This document shows positions 5,204 through 12,964 of a stretch of DNA of 18,975 nucleotides, one piece after another; within the stretch, counting starts at the first letter, position 1; each line of letters starts with the position of its first letter. A program made the position numbers and the translations under genes. The stretch spans positions 1-18,975 of the forward strand of contig CAJUQS010000046.1 in the NCBI GenBank assembly GCA_910588365.1, given 5' to 3'. The notes under the pieces are model-generated. The model did not search any database. It saw nothing but the letters and a program-made list of their open reading frames with translations, and was not told where the DNA came from. The stretch is from an uncultured Oscillospiraceae bacterium. Its GTDB lineage: Bacteria > Bacillota > Clostridia > Oscillospirales > Oscillospiraceae.

Positions 5204-7807
5204 TTACTTTCCGTAGTACGCCCGCAGGTACATCTCCTTGATTTCGCTCATCAGCGGGTAGCGGGGGTTGGCGCCGGTGCACTGGTCGTCAAAGGCCTGC
5301 TCCACCATGGCGTCCAGATTGTCCAGGAAGGTCTGCTCGTCAACGCCGTAGTCCCGGATAGCGGCCTTGATGCCAACAGCCTTCTTCAGCTCCTCGATCT
5401 TCTCAATGAGCTTCCTGACAGCCTCCTCATCGCTGGCGGCCTGGATGCCGCAGAATCGGGCGCACTCGGCGTACCGTGCCATGGTGTGGGGGTACTGGTA
5501 CTGGGAGAAGGTGCCCATCTTGGGCGGGCACTCGGCGGAGTTGTACTCCACCACCAGGGAAATCAGCAGGGCGTTGGCCACGCCGTGGGGCAGGTGGTGG
5601 AAAGCGCCCAGCTTGTGTGCCATGGAGTGGCATACGCCCAGGAACGCGTTGGCAAAGGCCATGCCGGCGAGGCAGGACGCGTCAGCCATCTTCTGCCGGG
5701 CCTCCAGGTCCGTCCCATCGTTGTAGGCCCGGGGCAGGTACTCAAAGACGTTCTTCATGGCCTTCAGGGCGATGCCGTCGGTGTAGTCGGTGGCCATGAC
5801 GGATGCGTAGGCCTCCAGGGCGTGTGTGAGCACGTCCACGCCGCTGGCGCTGGTGAGGCCCTTGGGCTGGCTCATCATGTTGTCCACGTCCACGATAGCC
5901 ATATTGGGCAGCAGCTCGTAGTCCGCCAGGGGGTACTTCACGCCGCTCTCCTGGTCGGTGATGACGGCGAAGGGCGTCACCTCGCTGCCGGTGCCGGAGG
6001 AGGTTGGGATGGCAACAAAGTAGGCTTTCCCGCCCATGTGGGGGAAGGTGTACACCCGCTTGCGGATGTCCACGAAGCGCATGGCCAGATCCTGGAAATC
6101 CACCTCCGGGTGCTCGTACAACACCCACATGATCTTGCCCGCGTCCATGGCGGAGCCGCCGCCCAGGGCGATGATCACGTCCGGCTGGAAGGCGGCCATG
6201 GCCTTGGCGCCCTCCTGGGCGTTTGCCAGGGTGGGGTCGGGCTGGACGTTGGAGAAGACGGTGTAGGTGATGCCCAGCTCATCCAGCTTGTCGGTGATGG
6301 GCTTGGTGTAGCCGTTCTGGTAGAGGAAGGAGTCGGTGACCAAAAACGCCCTCTTCTTCCCCAGCACGTCCCGCAGCTCATTGAGCGCCACGGGCATACA
6401 GCCCTTCTTGAAGTAGACCTTCTGCGGTGTGCGGAACCAGAGCATATTCTCTCTCCTCTCGGCAACGGACTTGATGTTCAAAAGGTGCATGGGGCCCACG
6501 TTCTCGCTGACGGAGTTGCCGCCCCAGGAGCCGCAGCCCAGGGTGAGGGAGGGGCGCAGCCTGAAGTTGTACAGATCGCCGATGCCGCCGTGGCTGGAGG
6601 GGGTGTTCACCACCACCCGGCAGGCCTTCATGGCATTGACAAACTGGTCATAGCGGTCCTTGCGGCCGGGGTTGATGTACAGGGAGGCGGTGTGGCCGAT
6701 GCCGCCGTCCTCCACCAGCTTTTCCGCGTTGGCAACGGCCTGGTCGAAGCTCCCGGCCCGGTACATGGCCAGCACGGGGGAGAGCTTCTCGTGGGCGAAG
6801 GGCTCGCTCACGTCCACGCTCTCCACCTCGCCGATGAGGATTTTTGCTGTGGCCGGAACGGTGACGCCGGCCATCTCCGCAATCCTGGGGGCGCTCTGGC
6901 CCACGATTTTGGCGTTGAGCGCGCCGTTGATCAGGATGGTTTCGCGGACCTTGTCCAGCTCCTCACCCTTGAGGAAGTAGCAGCCCCGGGCGGCGAACTC
7001 CTTCTTCACCTCGTCGTAAATGGGGTCCAGGACGGTGACGGACTGCTCGCTGGCGCAGATCATGCCGTTGTCGAAGGTCTTGGAGTGGATGATGGAGCTG
7101 ACGGCCATCCTGATGTCGGCGGAGTCGTCGATGACCACGGGCACGTTGCCCGCGCCCACGCCCACGGCGGGCTTGCCGGAGGAGTAGGCGGCCTTCACCA
7201 TGCCGGGGCCGCCGGTGGCGAGGATGATGTCCGCGTCCCGCATGACCTGGCCCGTCAGCTCCAGGGAGGGCGCGTCAATCCAGCCGATGATGCCCTCGGG
7301 GGCGCCGGCCTTGACGGCGGCGTCCAGGACGATCTTCGCGGCGGCGATGGTACACTCCTTGGCCCGGGGATGGGGGGAGAAAATAATGGCGTTGCGGGTC
7401 TTGAGGGCGATGAGGGCCTTGAAAATAGCGGTAGAGGTGGGGTTGGTGGTGGGGATGACTGCGGCGATGAGGCCCACGGGCTCGGCAATCTTCTTGAAGC
7501 CGAAGGCGCTGTCCTCCTCAATGACGCCGCAGGTCTTCATATTCTTATAGGCGTTGTAGATGTACTCAGCGGCGTAGTGGTTCTTGATGACCTTGTCCTC
7601 CACCACGCCCATGCCGGTCTCCGCCACGGCCATCTTGGCCAGGGGGATGCGCTGCGCGTTGGCGGCCTTGGCGGCGGCGAAGAAGATGCGGTCCACCTGC
7701 TCCTGGGAGTAGGCGGCAAAGGTCCGCTGGGCCTGGCGCATGGCCTCCAGCCTGGCGGCGAGGGCCTCGGCGGTGTCGATGACAGCGGGGATGTTGTTCT
7801 CAGCCAT
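5204..7807 (-). CDS. adhE: Bifunctional acetaldehyde-CoA/alcohol dehydrogenase
   Basis: AdhE reduces acetyl-CoA to acetaldehyde and then ethanol with two NADH, regenerating NAD+ in fermentation, and forms cytosolic spirosomes. The 867 residues hold both domains. The N-terminal aldehyde dehydrogenase (about 1-440) has catalytic Cys251 in NGMICASEQS and a cofactor loop with GVGAGNVP. The C-terminal iron-dependent alcohol dehydrogenase (about 460-867) has the NAD-binding GGGSAMDAGK, TSSGTGSEVTP, and the metal-ligand regions HALEAYAS and CHSMAHKLGAFHHLPHG. The ATG at 7807 is chosen because GGAGG (7816-7820) lies 8 bases upstream; an in-frame ATG at 7843 has no such site. The gene has its own sigma-A promoter and Rex-like operator. 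Confidence 0.97.
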   Translation of the reverse strand: MAENNIPAVIDTAEALAARLEAMRQAQRTFAAYSQEQVDRIFFAAAKAANAQRIPLAKMAVAETGMGVVEDKVIKNHYAAEYIYNAYKNMKTCGVIEEDSAFGFKKIAEPVGLIAAVIPTTNPTSTAIFKALIALKTRNAIIFSPHPRAKECTIAAAKIVLDAAVKAGAPEGIIGWIDAPSLELTGQVMRDADIILATGGPGMVKAAYSSGKPAVGVGAGNVPVVIDDSADIRMAVSSIIHSKTFDNGMICASEQSVTVLDPIYDEVKKEFAARGCYFLKGEELDKVRETILINGALNAKIVGQSAPRIAEMAGVTVPATAKILIGEVESVDVSEPFAHEKLSPVLAMYRAGSFDQAVANAEKLVEDGGIGHTASLYINPGRKDRYDQFVNAMKACRVVVNTPSSHGGIGDLYNFRLRPSLTLGCGSWGGNSVSENVGPMHLLNIKSVAERRENMLWFRTPQKVYFKKGCMPVALNELRDVLGKKRAFLVTDSFLYQNGYTKPITDKLDELGITYTVFSNVQPDPTLANAQEGAKAMAAFQPDVIIALGGGSAMDAGKIMWVLYEHPEVDFQDLAMRFVDIRKRVYTFPHMGGKAYFVAIPTSSGTGSEVTPFAVITDQESGVKYPLADYELLPNMAIVDVDNMMSQPKGLTSASGVDVLTHALEAYASVMATDYTDGIALKAMKNVFEYLPRAYNDGTDLEARQKMADASCLAGMAFANAFLGVCHSMAHKLGAFHHLPHGVANALLISLVVEYNSAECPPKMGTFSQYQYPHTMARYAECARFCGIQAASDEEAVRKLIEKIEELKKAVGIKAAIRDYGVDEQTFLDNLDAMVEQAFDDQCTGANPRYPLMSEIKEMYLRAYYGK

Positions 7808-7849
7808 TTCGAATTCCTCCATGATAGTGATGTGGTGCGGCATTATTTA

Positions 7850-7867
7850 TTGTTAATCATTTAACGA
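7850..7867 (-). promoter_or_regulatory. Rex operator upstream of adhE
   Basis: TTGTTAATCATTTAACGA matches the Rex consensus TTGTTAA-N4-TTAACAA with one mismatch. It lies just downstream of the adhE -10, in the expected repressing position. Rex releases DNA when NADH/NAD+ is high, and adhE is a standard Rex target in Firmicutes. The rex gene itself is not in the window. Confidence 0.8.
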
Positions 7868-7881
7868 ACTTGACCGTGATC

Positions 7882-7910
7882 ACTATACACCTTTGTGAAA
7901 GTTTTGTCAA
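7882..7910 (-). promoter_or_regulatory. Sigma-A promoter of adhE
   Basis: On the - strand, TTGACA (7905-7910) and TATAGT (7882-7887) are separated by exactly 17 bases. The same stretch contains TTGTGAA-AGTT-TTGTCAA (7893-7910), a degenerate second Rex-like site overlapping the -35. The transcript start would fall near 7875, giving a leader of about 70 bases. Confidence 0.85.
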
Positions 7911-7974
7911 TATGGTTTTGAAAATTTCTGATTGAATTTGATGATTTCTGATTGGACAGCCCGGCGCAATTCAC

Positions 7975-8003
7975 TTGACATTGTCATGTGTTTGTGCTAC
8001 GAT
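7975..8003 (+). promoter_or_regulatory. Sigma-A promoter of the BlaI-like/M56 operon
   Basis: TTGACA (7975-7980), 17 bases, then TACGAT (7998-8003). The -35 is a perfect match. It is divergent from the adhE promoter, with 64 bases between the two -35 boxes. The predicted start lies near 8010, inside the second operator. Confidence 0.85.
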
Positions 8004-8023
8004 ATTTGCATGACAATGTCATG
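7976..8023 (+). promoter_or_regulatory. Twin palindromic operators for the BlaI-like repressor
   Basis: TGACATTGTCA (7976-7986) overlaps the -35, and CATGACAATGTCATG (8009-8023) covers the start site. Both share the core TGACA-W-TGTCA, and their centres are 35 bases apart. BlaI/MecI repressors bind paired dyads of the TACA/TGTA type at their own promoters, so these are the natural sites for the repressor encoded 19 bases downstream. The GACA/TGTC core departs from the classical one. Confidence 0.75.
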
Positions 8024-8041
8024 AGAAAGGAGGAAACCGCT

Positions 8042-8428
8042 ATGTGGGAGAAACAGCGGCTGACCAGTACGGAGTGGGAGGTCTGCGAGTGCCTGTGGGA
8101 GAGCGCGCCCCTGACGCTGACCCAGATTGCCAACCGGCTGACGGAGCGCACGGGCTGGACCCGGAGCACCGGGGAGACCTTGGTGCGGCGGATGGCGGAG
8201 AAGGGGCTGCTGCGCTGGGAGCAGGGCGCCAAGGCCAGGCTCTACTACCCGGTCATGGACCGGGAGGACGCGGTGGCCCGGGAGACAAAGGGCTTTTTGC
8301 AGAAGGTATTCGGCGGCAGCGTGGGGCTGCTGGTAAACACCATGGCCCAGCGGGAGGAGCTGAGCCAGGAGGAGATCGGCCAGCTCTACGAGGCCCTGAA
8401 AAAGCTGGAGGAGAAAAACCATGGTTAG
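8042..8428 (+). CDS. BlaI/MecI/CopY-family transcriptional repressor
   Basis: This 128-residue protein has the family's usual size and architecture: an N-terminal winged helix (residues about 5-75, starting LTSTEWEVCECLWE, with recognition helix region RSTGETLVRRMAEKGLL) and a C-terminal helical dimerisation segment (EELSQEEIGQLYEALKKLEEK). BlaI-type repressors dimerise on dyads at their own promoter and are inactivated by proteolysis triggered by the partner M56 protease. The ATG at 8042 is preceded by AAAGGAGG (8027-8034). An upstream in-frame start at 7988 would lie within the promoter. Its stop overlaps the protease start by eight bases, a typical blaI-blaR arrangement with translational coupling. 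Confidence 0.93.
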   Translation: MWEKQRLTSTEWEVCECLWESAPLTLTQIANRLTERTGWTRSTGETLVRRMAEKGLLRWEQGAKARLYYPVMDREDAVARETKGFLQKVFGGSVGLLVNTMAQREELSQEEIGQLYEALKKLEEKNHG

Positions 8429-11400
8429 GATGATTTTGGACTGGTGCATCACAAGCTCCGCGCTGATCGCGCTGGTGCTGGTCCTCCGGCGGCTGGTGGG
8501 ACAGCGGGTGAGCCCCCGGCTGCGGTACGCCCTGTGGCTTTTGGTGCTGGTGCGGCTGTCCACGCCCAACCTCCCCTGGGAGAGCGGGGCCAGCGTCCTG
8601 GGGGCGGTCCGATCCAGCGAGGGCTACCAGCTGGCGGCCACGCTCCCCGATCGGCTGGAGCTCTATGAGGACGGCAGGGTGAGCGGCATGTCGGGCGGCA
8701 GCGAGGATCACTTTGAATGGGACGGGCTGGACGGGAACGGGGAGAACTCAGAGACCTTCCACAACCCCTATGGCTGGGTGCTGACGCCCAGCGGCGAGGA
8801 GGCCCGGGCCCTCCGTGAGGAGGGGGAGAAAGCTGTGGACACCGCCTCCCTCAAGCACATGGTGGACGTGCAGGGCGCCCTTGGGACGCTCTGGCAGGGG
8901 GGCGTGTGGCTGGTGGGGGGCTTTTTTCTGGTCGTGAACCTGCGGTTCTACCGGGATCTCAGGAAAAAAAGGCGGCCGGCCGGGGAGTACCGGGGCCGCC
9001 CGGTCTACGAGGCGGAGGGCCTCCCCTCCCCCTGCCTGTTCGGCCTGCTGCGCCCGGCCATCTACCTGACGCCTGGGCTGGAGGGGGATGAGCGGGAACA
9101 CGTGCTGGCCCACGAGTACACCCACTTCCGCCAGGGGGACACCGGCTGGGCCATCTGGCGGGGGGTGCTGCTGGCCCTCCACTGGTACAACCCCCTGGTG
9201 TGGCTGGCGGCCCACCTCAGCCGCCGGGACTGCGAGCTCAGCTGCGATGAGGGGGCGGTGAAGCTGCTGGGGGAGGAGCACCGGGCGGACTACGGCCGGA
9301 CCCTGGTGGGGCTGGTGACCCGGAAGACCGCCCCGGCGGACCTGCTGCGCTGCGCCACCACCATGACCGGGGGCAAATCCGCCCTCAAGGAGCGGATCGC
9401 CCTGCTGGTGCAGCATCCCCGGACCACGGCGGCAATGGCGGTGCTGGTGGCGGCGGCCTGCGTGCTGTTCTCGGTGTGCACCTTCACCGGCGCGGCAAAG
9501 GAGGAGGCCGGCGATTCCGCGGAGAACCTGCCTGTGGACGCGGCGGACCTGCCCGATACCGAGGACCTGCCCACCAGCCCGGACTGGGATGCGCCCATCT
9601 GGCTGCTGGCCCGGGTTCCGGAGGAGGACATCTTCCTCTATCAGGACCGGGAGACGGGCGAAACCTACCTCCGCTACGGCGAACACCTGCAGGCGCTGGA
9701 GACAGGCCCCCTGTACGACGGACAGGGGCTCAATGACATCGAGGTTGTCTATCGCGATCTGGATGGAGACGGAACTGCGGAGCTGGCCGCAACCTACCGG
9801 TCTCAGACGCGGAATCGGGATCTGCTGGTCTGCCGCTGGGATGGCCGGCGCTGGCGGGAGTACCGCCCGGAGTGGCTGGCCGAAGGGCTGGCGCAGGATT
9901 TCCGGGACAGCTATACCATTTCCGAGATCCACGAGGACCCCGGTATGGGGGAGACGCCGGAACCGTCCATTTTTCTGGTGAACTGGAGGGGCTCCACAGC
10001 CGCCCTGGATGCAAGATCCTGGCCGCGCGGGACCGGGGGAAGATTGGATAACTTCCTGCAGCGGTACCGGTATTCCGTGGGGGCGGAGGGAATCATGCTG
10101 ACGATTGAGGGCGAGGCTATCTATGTGGATGCCCCGGTGTCGGACGGCATCCCCCTGCGGGCGGTCTTCTCCGTGACCTGCGGAGCGGACGGCGACTTTT
10201 CCGTGAGCGGGGGAACGCTGATCGGCGGAGTGCCGGCGGACCTGCCCACGGCTATGATGGACCTCTCCCGCCCGGCCCAGGAGCAGGGGAACTGGCTGCT
10301 GCTGGCGAAGGCCCCGGAATCGGACATCGCCCTCTACCGCAGCGCCTGGGATGATCAGCACGTCTACCTCCGGGTGACCAACCAGTGCTTCCAGGCATTT
10401 GAGCGGGATTTATCCGGGATGGAGCTGCTGCCCACCCTGGACCTGTGGGACGGGGGCGCGGATCTGGCGGTGCAGGTGCTCTACCGGCGGCATGAGGGGA
10501 CCTACTTTAACGGAACCACCTATGAGCCCGGCATCGTGGCCGATCCGGTGGGTTACACCTGGAGCGAGGCCGGCGCCTGCTGGACGGAGACGTCTGTCTC
10601 CACTCGGCCCCTCCAGCGGCTGACGGAGGACCTCCCCGCCCTGGCGGATCTGCCACAGCGGCTGGTGCGCCCGGGTACGCCTGAGGCGGAGGCGGATATG
10701 TGGCGCATCGGCGAGGTACCCGAGGCGGGCCTCTCCCTCTACTACCAGCAGTCCACGGGCAAAACCTGGCTGCGGGACAAAAACGCCTCCACCAGCCTGG
10801 GTGCCATCCAGGAGGTGGAGGGGGCGGCGGTCTATATAACCCAGATGATTCTGCCGGAGCTGTACTGGGAGGACCTTGACGGCGACGGGACCAGGGAGCT
10901 GGCGGTGATCTCCTGTGAGGGAGACGGCACCGGCGTCCACCAGGAGACGCTGACGGTGTTCCGGCGGTCCGGCCAGCGCTGGACGTGGACCACCCACAGG
11001 TTGGAATCCCTGGCGGACAGTCTCAATCGGGAGATGACGTACCAGTTCTACGAGGACGGCACGGCCTATCTGAGCTGGTGGGGGCAGGATTTGCTCCTGG
11101 ACCTCTCCGAGCTGTGGGAGAGCGGTTACTGGGACAGGGCCCCGGACTACTGCGGCCTCACGGAATTCATGACCAGCTACGCCTATGAGGACGGCGGGTT
11201 CGTGCTGACCATCGGCGGCGAGATCCTGGACAGCGCGGGGCCCCGCCTCCACGGCTACTGCTTCGAGTACGCCTGTCCCATCACCTATATCAGCGACTAC
11301 AGCAGCGGCGAGGGATATCTCAGCAGCCGCTCGGGGGTACTGCGCAGCGAGTTTGCGGCGGAACTTCCGGAGTTTGACCAGGACACCCTCTCCCAGCCCC

Positions 11401-11966
11401 TGCGCCGGGCCATGGGAGAATTTATCGAGGACTGCCGTGCGGCGTTTCCCGGCGTGGGGATGGAGGCCCTGTCCCAGAACCGCTTCGCCGTCCATGATAT
11501 TGACGGGGACGGTCAGGAGGAGCTCATCTGCGAGCTGAACGCCGCCGAGTCCGGGACGAACTGCCGGACCACGGTCTACAACGCCGACGGCACCATCTGC
11601 GCGGAATTCCAGCCCACCCCGGTGTTCTACAGCAACGGCGTGGTCTCGGAGCCCTGGAGCCACAACCAGGGCCCGGCCTGCGCCATCTGGCCCTACCGCC
11701 TCTGCCAGTGGGACGCCGCCCTGGACGCCTATGAGGATCTGGGCGGCGCCCGGGCCAGAAGCGACCGCCTGGAGGGATTTCCCCGTGCGGCGGACAGGGA
11801 CGGCGACGGGATGGTCTACTACATCGGGGAGGACGCCTACCGGGAGGAGAGCCCGGTGGACGGCGGCGCTTACCAGGCGTGGCGGGACCGGCATCTGGCG
11901 GGAGCGGAGATCCTGCCGGTCCGGTACTACCGCCTGACGGAGGACATTGTCTCCTTACTGCAATAA
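8421..11966 (+). CDS. BlaR1-like M56 membrane metalloprotease with a giant repeat-containing C-terminal ectodomain
   Basis: The first 355 of 1181 residues form an M56 peptidase. Membrane segments lie at about 5-22, 35-50, 157-175 and 335-353; the zinc motif HEYTH is at 231-235, and the second signature ELSCDEGAV is at 272-280 (Glu272 is the likely third ligand). M56 sensors cleave cytoplasmic repressors after an external signal. Here no penicillin-binding domain follows. From residue 360 on there is an acidic linker and then a large, probably extracytoplasmic region. Three segments begin alike (WLLARVPEEDIFLY at 394, WLLLAKAPESDIALY at 625, MWRIGEVPEAGLSLY at 760), and Asp-rich motifs recur: DLDGDGTAEL (447), DLDGDGTREL (818), DIDGDGQEEL (1026) and DRDGDG (1125). 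These resemble calcium-binding FG-GAP/VCBS-type loops. The ligand is unknown. The start overlaps the repressor stop. Confidence 0.92.
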   Translation: MVRMILDWCITSSALIALVLVLRRLVGQRVSPRLRYALWLLVLVRLSTPNLPWESGASVLGAVRSSEGYQLAATLPDRLELYEDGRVSGMSGGSEDHFEWDGLDGNGENSETFHNPYGWVLTPSGEEARALREEGEKAVDTASLKHMVDVQGALGTLWQGGVWLVGGFFLVVNLRFYRDLRKKRRPAGEYRGRPVYEAEGLPSPCLFGLLRPAIYLTPGLEGDEREHVLAHEYTHFRQGDTGWAIWRGVLLALHWYNPLVWLAAHLSRRDCELSCDEGAVKLLGEEHRADYGRTLVGLVTRKTAPADLLRCATTMTGGKSALKERIALLVQHPRTTAAMAVLVAAACVLFSVCTFTGAAKEEAGDSAENLPVDAADLPDTEDLPTSPDWDAPIWLLARVPEEDIFLYQDRETGETYLRYGEHLQALETGPLYDGQGLNDIEVVYRDLDGDGTAELAATYRSQTRNRDLLVCRWDGRRWREYRPEWLAEGLAQDFRDSYTISEIHEDPGMGETPEPSIFLVNWRGSTAALDARSWPRGTGGRLDNFLQRYRYSVGAEGIMLTIEGEAIYVDAPVSDGIPLRAVFSVTCGADGDFSVSGGTLIGGVPADLPTAMMDLSRPAQEQGNWLLLAKAPESDIALYRSAWDDQHVYLRVTNQCFQAFERDLSGMELLPTLDLWDGGADLAVQVLYRRHEGTYFNGTTYEPGIVADPVGYTWSEAGACWTETSVSTRPLQRLTEDLPALADLPQRLVRPGTPEAEADMWRIGEVPEAGLSLYYQQSTGKTWLRDKNASTSLGAIQEVEGAAVYITQMILPELYWEDLDGDGTRELAVISCEGDGTGVHQETLTVFRRSGQRWTWTTHRLESLADSLNREMTYQFYEDGTAYLSWWGQDLLLDLSELWESGYWDRAPDYCGLTEFMTSYAYEDGGFVLTIGGEILDSAGPRLHGYCFEYACPITYISDYSSGEGYLSSRSGVLRSEFAAELPEFDQDTLSQPLRRAMGEFIEDCRAAFPGVGMEALSQNRFAVHDIDGDGQEELICELNAAESGTNCRTTVYNADGTICAEFQPTPVFYSNGVVSEPWSHNQGPACAIWPYRLCQWDAALDAYEDLGGARARSDRLEGFPRAADRDGDGMVYYIGEDAYREESPVDGGAYQAWRDRHLAGAEILPVRYYRLTEDIVSLLQ

Positions 11967-12049
11967 AATGTTTGAAACCTGCCGGGCTTTTTTTACGACA
12001 ATAGAAGTGCCCGGTCAAGGGCAATCCACAGATACAAGGAGAGATACAT

Positions 12050-12628
12050 ATGAAAAAAAGAACCACCATGGGCCGCCTGCTGGCAGCGGCAGCGCTGTGC
12101 GCTATGCTGGCGGGCTGCGGAACCAGAACCGAAGCAAACGTCCCAACGGACCCCGATCCGGCGCCTCAAGCGGAACCGGAGGTCCAAACCCCGGAACCTC
12201 CCCAGACGCCCCCCTCCCAGGGGGAGGAGCCCGCGCTGTCCCAGGATCCCGACGGAGAGGAGGACTCCATTGCCGCCAGCTACACGGGCACATGGCGGGA
12301 CGATGCCCGGGGGACCAGCGGCGGGCGGTGCTATATGGAGATCGCCTGCGAGGACGGCGTGAACTACAGCATTGACATCTGGTGGGGCGGCAGCGCCGCA
12401 AGGACCACCCACTGGCAGTACACCGGGAGCTATGACGAAATCTGGAAGGGCATCGACTATACCGGCACCCGCTTTACGGAGATCACCCAGGCCGATGGTA
12501 CGGTGGAGAAGACCACCGAACTGGAGGAGGCCACGGGGCTGCTCTATCTGGAGGACGGCGTATTGCTGTGGGAGGACACCTTTGAACATACAGGCGAAGG
12601 GATGCGCTTCTCACGGGAAGCTTCATAG
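12050..12628 (+). CDS. Putative surface lipoprotein of unknown function
   Basis: The protein is 192 residues. A lysine-rich start, a hydrophobic stretch (LLAAAALCAML) and the lipobox LAGC (Cys at residue 23) mark a lipoprotein signal. A Pro/Glu-rich low-complexity tether follows (about 24-75, e.g. PDPAPQAEPEVQTPEPPQ), then a globular domain (about 78-192) with many aromatic residues and beta-strand character (GTWRDDARGTSGGRCYMEIA, WQYTGSYDEIWKGIDYTG). I do not recognise the domain. AAGGAGAG supports the ATG at 12050. It lies 83 bases after the M56 gene with no clear terminator between and a strong terminator behind, so it may belong to the same operon and act as a partner or target of that system. 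Confidence 0.8.
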   Translation: MKKRTTMGRLLAAAALCAMLAGCGTRTEANVPTDPDPAPQAEPEVQTPEPPQTPPSQGEEPALSQDPDGEEDSIAASYTGTWRDDARGTSGGRCYMEIACEDGVNYSIDIWWGGSAARTTHWQYTGSYDEIWKGIDYTGTRFTEITQADGTVEKTTELEEATGLLYLEDGVLLWEDTFEHTGEGMRFSREAS

Positions 12629-12640
12629 TGGTTGGAAGGC

Positions 12641-12676
12641 CCCCCGCCCCGGCAATGCGCCGGGGCGGGGGCTTTC
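12641..12676 (+). terminator. Rho-independent terminator after the lipoprotein gene
   Basis: CCCCCGCCCCGGC (12641-12653) pairs with GCCGGGGCGGGGG (12659-12671), 13 bp around AATGC, followed by CTTTCT. It closes the repressor/M56/lipoprotein cluster. Confidence 0.8.
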
Positions 12677-12709
12677 TGCTCCGCGGCCGTGACAGGCAAT
12701 TGTCGAAAA

Positions 12710-12733
12710 CGATAAAACAGGCTTTTTTTATCG
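12710..12733 (+). promoter_or_regulatory. Inverted repeat just upstream of a promoter
   Basis: CGATAAAA (12710-12717) and TTTTATCG (12726-12733) are perfect repeats with an eight-base spacer, ending 11 bases before a -35 box. It could be a regulator's binding site. A T-rich right arm makes a weak terminator an alternative. Confidence 0.4.
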
Positions 12734-12744
12734 GCAAAAACAAT

Positions 12745-12773
12745 TTGCTATTTTGATTTCCGCCGTCTATAAT
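12745..12773 (+). promoter_or_regulatory. Sigma-A promoter for the cysteine-rich protein and transporter genes
   Basis: A perfect TATAAT (12768-12773) lies 17 bases after TTGCTA (12745-12750). The start would fall near 12780, leaving a leader of about 185 bases before the ATG at 12965. Confidence 0.75.
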
Positions 12774-12779
12774 CAAAAT

Positions 12780-12964
12780 GCTATCGACATGCCGTTTTGG
12801 AGAAACGCACAAAAAAATCGGGGAGATATCGTCTGCCGGCAGCCGCTGGCGCCCCATACGCCCTGATAAAGGCGGGTGTTTTTTGTGTAATCCTCTAGTT
12901 TTGCCCGCTTGTCATATAGCTCGAGCAAGGCCCTTGAGGCCGGAGATTTGAGAGGAGAACACAG
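12780..12964 (+). promoter_or_regulatory. Structured 5' leader with an internal terminator-like hairpin
   Basis: After the promoter come GCCGGC/GCTGGC (12835-12850, 6 bp, AGCC loop) and then ACGCCC (12858-12863) with GGGTGT (12874-12879), followed directly by six T (12879-12884). Further on, CCCGC (12904-12908) can pair with GCGGG (12872-12876) and so compete with the second hairpin. A terminator-like hairpin inside a long leader suggests attenuation or a riboswitch. I compared it by eye with the TPP, cobalamin, SAM, ZTP, fluoride, guanidine and c-di-GMP consensus motifs and recognised none. Confidence 0.45.

Noticed and set aside
4997..7864. A 955-codon open frame on the + strand opposite adhE
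   Set aside because: It is a mirror of a highly conserved gene in GC-rich DNA. Its translation is Gly/Val/His/Leu low complexity, and it has no ribosome binding site or recognisable domain.
10410..11894. Long open frame antisense to the M56 ectodomain
   Set aside because: No start signal, Pro/Arg/Gly bias, and the sense strand has clear protein motifs.
8421..11966. Annotation as a beta-lactam sensor (BlaR1)
   Set aside because: The penicillin-binding sensor domain and its active-site motifs are not present, and no beta-lactamase gene is nearby. Only the M56 core is shared.
11981..12014. Terminator between the M56 gene and the lipoprotein gene
   Set aside because: CCGGGC and GCCCGG can pair over 6 bp, but the T-run is in the loop and not after the stem, so it is not a convincing terminator.
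12780..12884. A named riboswitch class in the leader
   Set aside because: By-eye comparison with common consensus cores found no convincing match; a covariance-model scan would be needed to name one.
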